Positions 33,368 through 42,102 of a DNA stretch of 46,354 bases are shown here, piece by piece; position 1 is the stretch's first letter, and each line of letters starts with the position of its first letter. The stretch comes from Bacillota bacterium (GTDB lineage Bacteria > Bacillota > Sulfobacillia > RBS10-35 > JAJYVN01). The DNA is taken from NCBI GenBank assembly GCA_021806565.1, contig JAJZXK010000015.1:1-46354 (forward strand). Direction: 5' to 3'. The notes below the pieces were generated by a model. It ran no database searches, was not told the DNA's origin, and worked only from the letters and a program-made list of their open reading frames with translations. The translations under genes were made by a program, and so were the position numbers.

Positions 33368-34206
33368 CAGGCCTTGCCTCCTTGGGAGCGCGTTGGCGAG
33401 GCGTCGGGGCCCGGACAGCCGATCAGCAGCCGGATGCCGTACGCCTCCATGGTTTCAGCCACCTCGCCCGCGACGGGGCGGTCGGTCACGACACGCTGGA
33501 TGGCGCCGGGCGGGCAGATGGGGACCAGCGAGTTGTGTCCCCACTTGGTGTGGTCGGCCAACAGGATCGCCTCTTCGGCCGAGCGCAGCAGGGCCTGCTT
33601 GACCTCGGCCTCCTCCTCGTTGCCTTCGGTGGGGCCGTCCTGCAGGGTGAAGCCCTTGCAGGACAGGAAGACCTTGCGCACGCGGTATCCGTCGATGGCG
33701 CGCAGCGTTTGCGGCCCGACGTACGAGAGCGACCGGGCGCGCAGGGTTCCGCCCGTGCTGACCACGGTGATCCCGTCGGCCTCGGCCAGCCGCAGGGGCA
33801 ACTGGACGGCGTTGGTCAGAATGACGAGGGACCGGAAGCCCCGTTGGCGCAGGGCCAGCCCGAGCTCCATGGCCGAGGTCGAGGCGTCAAGGGCGATGAC
33901 GTCGCCCTCTTCGACCAATGGCGCGGCCGCCAGTGCGATGGCGACCTTCTCGTCGTGTTGCCGCTGCACCCGCGAGAAGAACGGCACCTCGTGGATGTGG
34001 GCGCCGGGCGGCAGGATGGCCCCTCCGTGGACGCGCGTCAGGCGGCCCTGGCGGACGAGGCGGTTGATCTCGCGGCGAATGGTCTCGGGCGTGACCCCGA
34101 AGCGCGCACTGAGGGTCGAGACCCGCACGCTGCCGTCCTGCTGGGCGGCCTCGAGGATGCGTGTGCGCCGAATCTCTCCCAGTTCAGGAGGCGGCTGTTG
34201 TCCCAT
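33367..34206 (-). CDS. rhaR: DeoR-family transcriptional regulator, probable rhamnose regulator
   Basis: A 279-aa regulator with an N-terminal winged helix-turn-helix (RILEAAQQDGSVRVSTLSAR, then FGVTPETIRREINRLVRQG, residues 15-60) with the DeoR signature, and a DeoRC sugar-phosphate sensor domain (VISTGG-like VVSTGGTLRARSLSYVGP, and later ADHTKWGHNS). It presumably represses or activates the operon it heads; the effector is likely a rhamnose-derived phosphate. The ATG at 34206 has GGAGGGGG ten bases upstream. First gene of rhaR-rhaB-rhaEW. Confidence 0.88.
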   Translation of the reverse strand: MGQQPPPELGEIRRTRILEAAQQDGSVRVSTLSARFGVTPETIRREINRLVRQGRLTRVHGGAILPPGAHIHEVPFFSRVQRQHDEKVAIALAAAPLVEEGDVIALDASTSAMELGLALRQRGFRSLVILTNAVQLPLRLAEADGITVVSTGGTLRARSLSYVGPQTLRAIDGYRVRKVFLSCKGFTLQDGPTEGNEEEAEVKQALLRSAEEAILLADHTKWGHNSLVPICPPGAIQRVVTDRPVAGEVAETMEAYGIRLLIGCPGPDASPTRSQGGKA

Positions 34207-34275
34207 CGCTATCGGCCCCCTCCGTTTCGGCCTGTTGGCCCCGATTGCCCCTGCGGTCAGCCGGCGCGTCCGGTG

Positions 34276-34313
34276 TTTCAATCCGTCCGCTTTTTTCTGG
34301 TGATTAGCATTTC
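34276..34313. promoter_or_regulatory. Candidate DeoR operator/promoter: three TTTC repeats
   Basis: An AT-rich island upstream of the regulator carries TTTC at 34276-34279, 34294-34297 and 34310-34313, i.e. three GAAA elements on the coding (minus) strand spaced 16-18 bases apart. DeoR proteins bind repeated short sites. It lies between the leftward rhamnose operon and the rightward peptidase T gene, and could act on both. Confidence 0.4.
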
Positions 34314-34489
34314 TGCGTGCCTTGCCCAGCCCCTTCCGGCTGGGGGCGGGCGGCAGGGTCCCGATGGGTATGGGTGGAAAGGGCTGGCTGTCAGCGGGGT
34401 GGGCGCCGGTTGCGGGCGCTTGGCCGGACGCGGAGAGGGGGTGCGGCGCAGGGGACGCCCGACCGCGTATCCCTGCGCCGGAATGCCGC

Positions 34490-35752
34490 ATGGAGATGCC
34501 TGTGGAGGACCGGCGGGTTCTGCTGGCGGAGGGGCCGCTGCCCAAGTTCCTGCGCTACGTGCGCATCGAGACGACGGCCGACCCCGCGGCCGCCGATGTG
34601 CCGTCGAGCCCGGGGCAGTGGCGCTTGCTCGGGCTGCTGGAAGCCGAGGCCCGGTCGATGGGGTTGCAGGACGTGCGCCTGGACCGGCACGGGATCCTGA
34701 CGGCGACGCTTGCAGCCTGCGGGGCCTCCGCCACCGCGCCTGCGGTCGGCCTGCTGGCGCATGTGGACACGTCTCCGGCCGTGAGCGGGGCCGGCGTCGC
34801 CCCCATCGTGCACCGGGCGTATGACGGCGGCGTCCTGCGCCTGCCCGGCGGCGGCGTGCTGGATCCCGAACGGCATCCGGCCCTGCGCGAGGTGGTCGGA
34901 CACGATCTGGTGACCTCCGACGGCCGGACGCTGCTGGGCGCGGACGACAAGGCGGGCGTGGCGGAGATCATGGCCCTGGCGGCGCGGCTGCTGCGCGAGC
35001 CCCAGGCGCCCCGCGCCCGCCTGCGGTTGGGGTTCACCCCCGACGAGGAGATCGGACGGGGGATCGGATACTTCGATCTGGAAGGCTTTGGGGCCGACGT
35101 GGCCTACACCCTGGACGGCGGGGCCCTGGGCGACATCTCCTGGGAGAACTTTCACGCGCAGAACCTGACCGTCGTGGTGCGGGGGCGCAGCGCCCACACC
35201 GGATCGGCCAAGGGATACATGGTCAACGCCCTGGCGATCGCGGCGGCGTTGATCGCCTTGGCCCCCGCGACCGAGCGGCCGGAGACCACCTGCGGCCGCG
35301 AGGGGTTCATCCACTTTGACGCGCTTGACGGTTCGGTGGAGCGCGCCGAGCTCACGGTGTTGCTGCGGGACTTCGACGCCGCCGGCCTGGAGGCGCGGCG
35401 CGCCTGGCTGGAATCCGCCTGTGGGCGGCTGCGCGCCGAGCATCCAGGCTGCGGTATCGAGGTGCGGCAGACCGGCGGCTATCGCAACATGCGCGACGCG
35501 GTGCAACGGCGTCCCGAGGCGGTGCGCCTCGCGCTTGAGGCCATGCGGCGGGCCGGGGTGGAGCCGCGACCCTCCCTGATCCGCGGAGGCACCGACGGCG
35601 CGCGGCTGTCGGCCCTGGGGCTGCCGACGCCCAACCTGTTCGCGGGCGGTATGGACTTCCACAGTCTTACCGAATGGATCTCCGCGCGCTGGATGGAACA
35701 GGCCGTCGATGTGCTCGCGGCCCTGGCCGGTCTCTGGGCCCAGGAAGGCTGA
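34490..35752 (+). CDS. pepT: Peptidase T (tripeptide aminopeptidase)
   Basis: 420 aa, M20B family. Metal-ligand motifs are LLAHVDTSP (His), GADDKAGVAEIM (Asp), TPDEEIGRG (catalytic and metal Glu), YTLDGGALGDISWENF, and a C-terminal GGMDFHSLTEW (His). The lid (dimerisation) domain has RSAHTGSAKGYMVNAL. The length agrees with E. coli PepT (408 aa). It cleaves the N-terminal residue from tripeptides in the cytoplasm. Start at ATG 34490; ATG 34496 or GTG 34502 (with TGGAGAT upstream) are alternatives. Divergent from the rhamnose regulator. Confidence 0.93.
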   Translation: MEMPVEDRRVLLAEGPLPKFLRYVRIETTADPAAADVPSSPGQWRLLGLLEAEARSMGLQDVRLDRHGILTATLAACGASATAPAVGLLAHVDTSPAVSGAGVAPIVHRAYDGGVLRLPGGGVLDPERHPALREVVGHDLVTSDGRTLLGADDKAGVAEIMALAARLLREPQAPRARLRLGFTPDEEIGRGIGYFDLEGFGADVAYTLDGGALGDISWENFHAQNLTVVVRGRSAHTGSAKGYMVNALAIAAALIALAPATERPETTCGREGFIHFDALDGSVERAELTVLLRDFDAAGLEARRAWLESACGRLRAEHPGCGIEVRQTGGYRNMRDAVQRRPEAVRLALEAMRRAGVEPRPSLIRGGTDGARLSALGLPTPNLFAGGMDFHSLTEWISARWMEQAVDVLAALAGLWAQEG

Positions 35753-35767
35753 TGCGGAGCGGCCGTG

Positions 35768-35801
35768 GGCGGGCGCCCGCCGGCCGCGCCGAGGACGGCG
35801 C
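35768..35801. terminator. Two adjacent GC hairpins between convergent genes
   Basis: A perfect 14-base palindrome GGCGGGCGCCCGCC (35768-35781) is followed by GCGCCG-AGGA-CGGCGC (35786-35801), all between the pepT stop and the stop of the convergent hydrolase-like gene. Likely termination region for both. Confidence 0.5.
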
Positions 35802-35821
35802 GCCTATTTGTGCCCGACCTG

Positions 35822-37399
35822 CTACCACGGCGTCGGGGCTTCCGCTCGCGCCCTCGAGGTTCGCGGCGTGGCGTCAGCCTGCGCCGCTCCCGCCGCCGGG
35901 CGCGCGTCTTCGTCCTCCGCTGGATCGGCGGCGGCCGCCGCGTCCACGTCCGCCGGCAGGGTTTGTGGGCCGGGTCCGGCGTGGGCGCCATCCGCTTGGG
36001 CGGGGACCGGGCCGGCGGTTTCCCGGTTCGTTCTCGGGCGAGCGGTGGACGGGTTGGGGCCGGGTGGGGCGCCGGGACCGTGGTCCGGGTCGGGGTGCAT
36101 AGCGGCATGGACGGAAACCGGGATGGAAACCGGGATAGCAACCGGCGGGATGCCCGCGGCGGTGGCGGAGGGTTCGCCGCCTCCGGCCTGCAGGGCCGGC
36201 GGTCCGGTGCCGTGAGCCTCGGGGGCCGGCGAGCCGGCTGCGTCGGCGTCCTGCGCCGGATCGGATTCCGCCCCGGCGTCCCCCTGGGCGGCCGGGAGCG
36301 GGTGGTCCGCGTCCGCCGCCGGGAAAGCGCCGGTGTATGGTTCCCACACCCCAACGCCTTGCGGCACATCGGCGGCGTCGCGCACCGGGACCAACCGCGG
36401 CGCGGCTCCGAGCGCCGCCGCCTGCCGCCACGGGTCGTCGACCACCGGTAACCAGCGGACCAGCCAATCGGATACCTGGTGCGCCAGCCACGCAAGGGTG
36501 GGCGGAGCCCAGAGTTCATGGCGATCGCTGATCAGGCCGGGTGGTGCCAGCCGAAGCGCGTCCGCGCGCAGGGCCCGCGCGCAGGCCTGTGCCTCCGCGA
36601 TCCCGACGAGGCTGTCTTCGGCGTGGGCCACCACACACGCCCCACGCCCGGCGATCAGGTCGACAAAGCGCTCCGGGCGAAAGGCGGCGATGTGGTCGGC
36701 CGATTCCAGCGGCACAAAGCGCGACATGCGGCCGGCCGCCGCGCCGGCCGGCTGGGCGTCCAGCCATGCCGCCACCCGCGGTCCCACCGGAAACAGTGGG
36801 GCGTGCAGTTGCCCCACCGGCCCCTCCGACCTTGGACCGAGGCCGGGAACATACTCCGAGTAATCGGTGCGGCCCCGGTTGAGGCGGTCCTGCGCCAGGC
36901 GCCGCTGCCACTGACCCCAGTGGCCCAGGCCGTGCAGGGATGCGAGCCAGCGTTCGCCGTCGCCGACGGGGTCCACGACCAGGACCGCGCGGATGCGGGT
37001 GTCCAGCGCGCCGGCCTGCAGGGCGATCCCTCCTCCGAGGCCCCAGCCGATGGCGGCGATGCGCGCGGCGTCCACCTCGCGCCGCAGTTGCAGGAAGGTG
37101 ACCGCCGCTCGCACGTCTTGGACCTGCCGTTGCGGGTGGATGACGCCCCGGGGCGCGCCATCGCTGCCGCCCCAACCGCGGTAGTCCAGGCGCAGGGACG
37201 CGTAGCCGGCCGCTTGGAGCCAGCGTGCGACTCCGGGCAGGCCGACCTCCTGGGTGAGGGCGCAGTCCGGACACAGGACGCAGGCCGGGCGGGGTCCGAG
37301 CGGCGGACTGTCGGGGTGCGTCCAGACCGCACGCACCGTTTGTCCCTCGCTGCGGAACGCCACATCACGAACCACTCGGCACACCCCCCGGCCCCGCAT
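35822..37399 (-). CDS. Alpha/beta-hydrolase-like protein without nucleophile Ser, long Pro/Ala tail
   Basis: 525 aa. Residues 10-330 follow the alpha/beta hydrolase fold of the peptidase S9/S15 and acyl-esterase type: oxyanion-side segment VLCPDCALTQE, LRLDYRGWGGSDG, nucleophile elbow IGWGLGGG (118-123), and a late SDRHELW (acid/His region). The elbow has Gly120 (codon GGC) where Ser is expected (G-x-S-x-G), so classic hydrolysis seems lost. After about residue 345 comes a roughly 180-residue low-complexity tail rich in Pro, Ala, Gly, Asp and Glu. Start at ATG 37399, with GTG 37384 also possible. Divergent from the ECF sigma gene. Confidence 0.8.
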   Translation of the reverse strand: MRGRGVCRVVRDVAFRSEGQTVRAVWTHPDSPPLGPRPACVLCPDCALTQEVGLPGVARWLQAAGYASLRLDYRGWGGSDGAPRGVIHPQRQVQDVRAAVTFLQLRREVDAARIAAIGWGLGGGIALQAGALDTRIRAVLVVDPVGDGERWLASLHGLGHWGQWQRRLAQDRLNRGRTDYSEYVPGLGPRSEGPVGQLHAPLFPVGPRVAAWLDAQPAGAAAGRMSRFVPLESADHIAAFRPERFVDLIAGRGACVVAHAEDSLVGIAEAQACARALRADALRLAPPGLISDRHELWAPPTLAWLAHQVSDWLVRWLPVVDDPWRQAAALGAAPRLVPVRDAADVPQGVGVWEPYTGAFPAADADHPLPAAQGDAGAESDPAQDADAAGSPAPEAHGTGPPALQAGGGEPSATAAGIPPVAIPVSIPVSVHAAMHPDPDHGPGAPPGPNPSTARPRTNRETAGPVPAQADGAHAGPGPQTLPADVDAAAAADPAEDEDARPAAGAAQADATPRTSRARAEAPTPW

Positions 37400-37614
37400 G
37401 CTCGCGCGCACGCCTTCCGGCCGCCATGGGACAAACCTTCGATGTTCACACCGGAACCGTTCCCATTGTTTCGCGGCCGGCCGCCAGGGGTCGACATCGC
37501 CGCGGTGGTGCGCGCATCCGATTCCCGCCGCCCCAACTGGGACGGGCACCGCCCGCGATGGGCGGCTGTGCATAGGGCTGCCGGGATCATCACAGTGATG
37601 GGCAGAGGATCGGA
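37400..37614. promoter_or_regulatory. Divergent promoter region of the sigma factor and hydrolase-like genes
   Basis: 215 bases. GGAACCGTTCC at 37453-37463 is a near-perfect palindrome whose halves match the -35 (GGAAC) of many ECF sigma promoters on both strands. I do not see a matching CGTC-type -10 at 16-17 bases on either strand, so autoregulation is only a possibility. No gene within. Confidence 0.3.
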
Positions 37615-38391
37615 ATGCGCCAGGGCGAATGTCGCACCCTTGGTTCGACGGGGACGGCGGGGAAGGGGAGTGGCGGGTTGGTCGGGCGCGGCGCGACTGC
37701 CGATGGGCAGCCGCGGGACGCCGCAGGCGACGGACCATCCGGTCCCCCGGGGGATGAGGCCGAGCGTGCGCTGGTGCGGCGCGCGCGCCGCGGCGACCGC
37801 GAGGCCTTCGACCTCCTCCTGGGCCCCCTGGTCCAGCCCCTCTACCAATTCGCCTGCCGGGTCCTGGGCGACCGCGATCTCGCCGAGGATGTCGTCCAGG
37901 AGTCGCTGGTCAAGGCGTATACGGGGATCGCCCGCTTCCGCGGCGAGGCCCGCTTTTCCACTTGGGTTTTCCGCATTGTGCATAATGCGTGCACCGATGC
38001 CGTGCGCTACCGGGCGCGGCGGCCACAGGTCCCCTTGACCCAGCCGTCGGAGGACAACGACGCCGCCGAGCGCGAACTGGTCGAGCCGGCGCCTGGGCCG
38101 GACGCCGTGGTGCTGGAGCGCATGGGCACGGAGGTCATCCTGGAGGCCATCGCCGACCTGCCGCACGATCAACGTGTCCTGGTGGTGCTGCGGGATGTCC
38201 AGGGGTATGCGTACGAAGAGGTCGCGGCTATGAGCGGTGAGCCCCTCGGTACCGTCAAATCGAGGTTGCACCGGGCCAGGGCCGCCCTGCGCGCCGCCCT
38301 GGTGCCGCGCGGGGTGGAACCTTTATCGCGTCCCGGCGTCCATCCGGGTGGGAGCGTGCCCGGAGCGCCGCTCGGGCGGCAGGGGGGATGA
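37615..38391 (+). CDS. ECF-type RNA polymerase sigma factor
   Basis: 258 aa with a roughly 45-residue low-complexity Gly-rich start. Region 2 (about 50-125) has EAFDLLLGPLVQPLYQFACR, LGDRDLAEDVVQESLVKAY and FSTWVFRIVHNACTDAVR. Region 4 (about 175-230) has LPHDQRVLVVLRDVQGYAYE and GTVKSRLHRARAALR (helix-turn-helix). A typical SigW/RpoE-group ECF factor. The ATG at 37615 has AGAGGATC upstream, while TTG at 37678 with GGGGAG would remove part of the odd start. The stop overlaps the anti-sigma start (ATGA). Confidence 0.93.
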   Translation: MRQGECRTLGSTGTAGKGSGGLVGRGATADGQPRDAAGDGPSGPPGDEAERALVRRARRGDREAFDLLLGPLVQPLYQFACRVLGDRDLAEDVVQESLVKAYTGIARFRGEARFSTWVFRIVHNACTDAVRYRARRPQVPLTQPSEDNDAAERELVEPAPGPDAVVLERMGTEVILEAIADLPHDQRVLVVLRDVQGYAYEEVAAMSGEPLGTVKSRLHRARAALRAALVPRGVEPLSRPGVHPGGSVPGAPLGRQGG

Positions 38392-39374
38392 GCCTAGCTA
38401 TGGAACGATGCGACGCCATGCTGCGTCAATTGGATGACTTGCTCGACGACGAGCTGCCGCCGGCCTCGGCCGCCCAGATGCGCGGGCACCTCACAGCCTG
38501 CCAGGACTGCCGTACGGAGCACGACCGCAGGGCCGCTCTGCGGGAGCGCCTGCGCAACCTCCCGCTGGAGCCGCTGCCGGACGGCTTCGTCGAACGCCTG
38601 GACCGCCGGCTTGCGGTCGCGTTGCCGGAGCGCCCGCGGCGCCCCTGGGTGGCGTGGACCTTACCGGTGGCGACGGCCGCCGCCGGCTTCGTTGCCGCGG
38701 CCGCCGTCGCCGCGCCGCTGCTCACGGCGCCGTCCGCCCACGGGTCCACAGCGGGGCCTGCGCCCACGGCCGCGCAGGGCACGCATGCCATCGCCCTGGT
38801 CCCCACGTTCCGCTCGGCGGGTCCCGCCACGGCGGCGCGGTCCGGGATCCACCACCCGTCCACGGCGGCCGAGGTGGTGGGGCCCGGAACGAAGACGTCC
38901 GCGGCCGCGCGCGCGGGTGTGTATGCCCTCACCGTCCTGACGACGGCGCCCAAGCAGGCGCGGCACACGGTCGCGGATCTGGTGGCGGAGGCGACGGCCG
39001 CCGGCGGTAGCGCGCGCACGGTGATCGGTCCAGGTGCCACGAAGCCGGCCACCGGTAGTCCGCGGTCCGCGGCGACCGTCGATGCGATCCTGCCGGCGTC
39101 CGCCGCGACGGCCTTCGTGCAAAACGCGGGCCGCTATGGCACGATCATGGCGAAGGTCGGCGGCGTTCCGAGCGGTAGCGCGTCGGTCCGGGTGCTGGTC
39201 ACGGTGCTGGAAGCGCAGAGCACCCTGGTGGCGTCGGTGCCGGCGCCCCACCGGGGTTGGGGCAGGACGGTCCTGGTTTCCGGCGGCCGCGCGGCACCCT
39301 GGGTGGGAGGCGGCTTGGCGGGCGTCCTCCTGGTGGGCCTGGGTTGGGGGTTGATACGCCGGCGTCCGCTGTGA
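38388..39374 (+). CDS. Membrane zinc-finger anti-sigma factor
   Basis: 328 aa, start ATG overlapping the sigma stop by four bases. The N-terminal anti-sigma domain has the zinc motif H-x3-C-x2-C (HLTACQDC, residues 34-41). A membrane helix follows at about 89-110 (WVAWTLPVATAAAGFVAAAA). A large Ala/Thr/Gly-rich external domain (110-295) contains GVYALTVLTTAPKQARHTVA, and a second hydrophobic helix (about 302-322) precedes GWGLIRRRPL. It should hold the ECF sigma at the membrane until an envelope signal arrives. The C-terminal second helix makes both ends cytoplasmic, less common in this group. Confidence 0.87.
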   Translation: MSLAMERCDAMLRQLDDLLDDELPPASAAQMRGHLTACQDCRTEHDRRAALRERLRNLPLEPLPDGFVERLDRRLAVALPERPRRPWVAWTLPVATAAAGFVAAAAVAAPLLTAPSAHGSTAGPAPTAAQGTHAIALVPTFRSAGPATAARSGIHHPSTAAEVVGPGTKTSAAARAGVYALTVLTTAPKQARHTVADLVAEATAAGGSARTVIGPGATKPATGSPRSAATVDAILPASAATAFVQNAGRYGTIMAKVGGVPSGSASVRVLVTVLEAQSTLVASVPAPHRGWGRTVLVSGGRAAPWVGGGLAGVLLVGLGWGLIRRRPL

Positions 39375-39413
39375 GCGGGCCCGGCCGGGGAGGCGGGCCT
39401 GATCGCTCAAGCG

Positions 39414-42080
39414 TTGGACGGCGGGTCGCGGCGGGGCAGGCTTGCCTTGGTCGACGGACACAGCCTGTTGCATCGAGCCTTTTTCGCACTGCCCGCCCTG
39501 AGCGCGCCCGACGGCCAGCCCACCGGCGCGGTGTACGGGTTCCTGACGATGCTGCTGCGATTGCTCTCCGATGAGCGGCCGACCCATCTGGCGGTGGCGC
39601 TGGACCGGCCGGAGCCGACCTTCCGCCATCAGGAGTTCCAGGCATACAAGGCCCAGCGGGCGGCCATGCCCGACGACCTGCGCACGCAGGTTCCCCTGCT
39701 GCGCCAGGTACTGGCGGCGCTCGGCGTTCCCGTCCTCGAGCAGGCGGGTGCCGAGGCGGACGACATCATCGGCACTGCGGCACGGCACGCCGCGGACGCC
39801 GGCTTCGACGTGCGCGTGGTGACCGGTGATCGGGATGCGCTGCAGCTCATCGGCCCGCGCGTCCAGGTGCTCTATACGCGCCGAGGTTTGAGCGAGATCG
39901 ACCGGATGGACGAGGCGGCCGTGCGCGCCAGGTATGGGGTGGACCCGCCGCTACTGGTGGACGTCAAGGCCCTGGTCGGCGACACCTCGGACAACTACCC
40001 GGGCGTCCCGACCGTCGGGGAGAAGACCGGCTGCCGCTTGGTCGCGGCCTACGGCACGGTGGAAGACCTTCTCGCCCGTCTGGACGAGGTGGGGCCGCCG
40101 CGTGTGCGCGAGGCGTTGTTGCGCCACGTGGATGTGGTGCGGCGCAACAAGCGCCTGGCGACCATCCGCTGCGACGTGCCGCTGGAGTTGGATGTCCCCG
40201 CCCTGGTGCGCGCCGATGCGGGTCCGGACGCCGAGGCGTTGTTCGAGCGGTTGGGCATGCGGTCGTTGGCGCCGCGCTTCGGCATCGGCCTGCCGCGTTC
40301 GGAGCCGGCGGAAGGGGCAGCCGAGGCGGACGGGTCGGGCGAGGCGGCGGAGGCGGTGGTCGACGATGTGGCGCCGCCCGCCGAGGCCGAGGATCTGGGC
40401 CCCGCGTCGCTGCGCGCGGCGGTCGAGTCGCACGGCGGGCGCGTGGCGGCGGCCGTCGACGGTCAGGGGGACGACGTCGACGTGGTCGTCGCGGTCGCCC
40501 TGCTCGATGCGGACGGTGCGGCGCGCGTACCGGCGCTGCGCTGCCGGGGCGGGGCGGCCGTGGCGGCCGCCGCGGTCGCGGCCGGGTTCCTGGCGCACGA
40601 CAGCAAGCGCTTCAGCCGGGCGGCGGTGGAAGCCGGACAGGCCTGGCGCACCCCGGAGGGTGACCTGGGGATCGCCGCCTACCTGCTGGACGCCGAGCGT
40701 TCGGCCTACCTCTTGCCGGATTTGTGCCGCCAGTTCGGTGTCCCCGTACCGGCTCCAGACGACGTGGCGGGCGCGGCGCTTGCCGTCGCCGCCCTGCGGG
40801 GTCCTGTGGAGGAGGCGCTGGCCGCGCACGGGCTGGACGGCGTATACCGCGACCTCGAACTGCCGCTGGTCGGCGTCCTGGCCGCCATGGAGCATCATGG
40901 TATGCTCGTCGACCGGGATGCCCTGGCGGTGCTCGAGACCGACCTCGCGCAGCGGTTGGCCGCCTCCGAGGCCGCGATCCACGCCATGGCCGAGGAAACG
41001 TTCAACATCAACTCCACCCAGCAACTGGCGCAGATCCTTTTCGGGCGCCTGGGGCTGAAGCCGCCCAAGCGCACCAAGACCGGCTATTCGACCGACGCGG
41101 AGGTGCTGGAGCAGCTCGCGGCGGTGCACCCGCTACCCGGGCAGGTGCTGGCGCACCGGACGCTGCAGAAGCTGCAGTCCACCTATGTGCAGGCGCTTCC
41201 CGGTTTCATCGCCGCCGACGGGCGCATCCACACCACGTTGAAGCAGACGGTCGCGGCCACGGGCAGGCTGGCCTCCCAGGACCCCAACCTACAGAACATC
41301 CCGATCCGCGAAGCGGTGGGGCGGCCGATCCGGCGGGTGTTCGTGGCCGCCCCGGGCTGGCGCTTCGTCGCCGCCGATTACTCGCAGGTGGAGCTGCGCG
41401 TGCTGGCGCATTTCAGCCAGGACGAGGGGTTGGTGGCGGCCTTCCGCGACGGTCGCGACATCCACCGGGCGACCGCGGCCGAGGTCTTCGGCGTCGATCC
41501 GCGGCAGGTCACATCGGAGCAGCGCGAGGCGGCCAAGGCGGTCAACTTCGGCGTCGTGTACGGGATCAGCGACTTCGGGCTGGCCCGCCAACTCGGGTGC
41601 CCGGTGGCGGATGCCAAGGCATGGATCGCCCGCTACTTCGAGCGCTACCCGGGCGTCCGCCGCTTCATGGACGCCTCGGTGGCCCAGGCGCGCGCGACCG
41701 GCGGCGTGCGCACCCTGTCCGGCCGCATGCGGCGGTTGCCGGATATCGCCAGCCGCAACTACCCCCGCCGGGCCTTCGCCGAGCGGATGGCGATGAACAC
41801 GCCGATTCAGGGGTCGGCGGCCGATCTGATCAAGCAGGCCATGCTGGCGGTGCACGGCGAGTTGCGGCGCCGCGGGCTGCGGGCGCAGTTGTGCCTGCAG
41901 ATCCACGACGAGTTGCTGCTTGAGGCGCCGGACGCCGAGGTGGAAGAGGCCGCGGCGCTCCTGCGCGGCTGCATGGAGGCGGTGGGGCCGCTTTCCGTGC
42001 CGCTACGCGTGGACGTGAGCGCGGGGCCGAACTGGTTGGATCTGGAGCCGGTGCGTCCGGCGCGAACGGCCGCCGGATAG
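39414..42080 (+). CDS. polA: DNA polymerase I
   Basis: 888 aa. Residues 1-290 are the 5'-3' exonuclease: LALVDGHSLLHRAFFALPAL, VVTGDRDALQLI, LVGDTSDNYPGVPTVGEKT. Residues about 320-480 are a degenerate 3'-5' exonuclease domain: the metal-binding acidic motif (DTET in E. coli) is absent, so no proofreading is expected, as in Bacillus and Thermus enzymes. Polymerase motifs: A DYSQVELRV (about 656), B KAVNFGVVYGI (Phe at the sugar-selection position), C HDELLLEA (about 832). Start TTG at 39414. First gene of the polA-mutM-glyA-coaE run. Confidence 0.97.
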   Translation: MDGGSRRGRLALVDGHSLLHRAFFALPALSAPDGQPTGAVYGFLTMLLRLLSDERPTHLAVALDRPEPTFRHQEFQAYKAQRAAMPDDLRTQVPLLRQVLAALGVPVLEQAGAEADDIIGTAARHAADAGFDVRVVTGDRDALQLIGPRVQVLYTRRGLSEIDRMDEAAVRARYGVDPPLLVDVKALVGDTSDNYPGVPTVGEKTGCRLVAAYGTVEDLLARLDEVGPPRVREALLRHVDVVRRNKRLATIRCDVPLELDVPALVRADAGPDAEALFERLGMRSLAPRFGIGLPRSEPAEGAAEADGSGEAAEAVVDDVAPPAEAEDLGPASLRAAVESHGGRVAAAVDGQGDDVDVVVAVALLDADGAARVPALRCRGGAAVAAAAVAAGFLAHDSKRFSRAAVEAGQAWRTPEGDLGIAAYLLDAERSAYLLPDLCRQFGVPVPAPDDVAGAALAVAALRGPVEEALAAHGLDGVYRDLELPLVGVLAAMEHHGMLVDRDALAVLETDLAQRLAASEAAIHAMAEETFNINSTQQLAQILFGRLGLKPPKRTKTGYSTDAEVLEQLAAVHPLPGQVLAHRTLQKLQSTYVQALPGFIAADGRIHTTLKQTVAATGRLASQDPNLQNIPIREAVGRPIRRVFVAAPGWRFVAADYSQVELRVLAHFSQDEGLVAAFRDGRDIHRATAAEVFGVDPRQVTSEQREAAKAVNFGVVYGISDFGLARQLGCPVADAKAWIARYFERYPGVRRFMDASVAQARATGGVRTLSGRMRRLPDIASRNYPRRAFAERMAMNTPIQGSAADLIKQAMLAVHGELRRRGLRAQLCLQIHDELLLEAPDAEVEEAAALLRGCMEAVGPLSVPLRVDVSAGPNWLDLEPVRPARTAAG

Positions 42081-42102
42081 GCCCCGCCGGGAGGGATTCT
42101 GG

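Noticed and set aside
39951-41129. 392-codon minus-strand frame opposite polA
   Set aside because: Antisense shadow rich in His, Arg and Gln, with no ribosome site.
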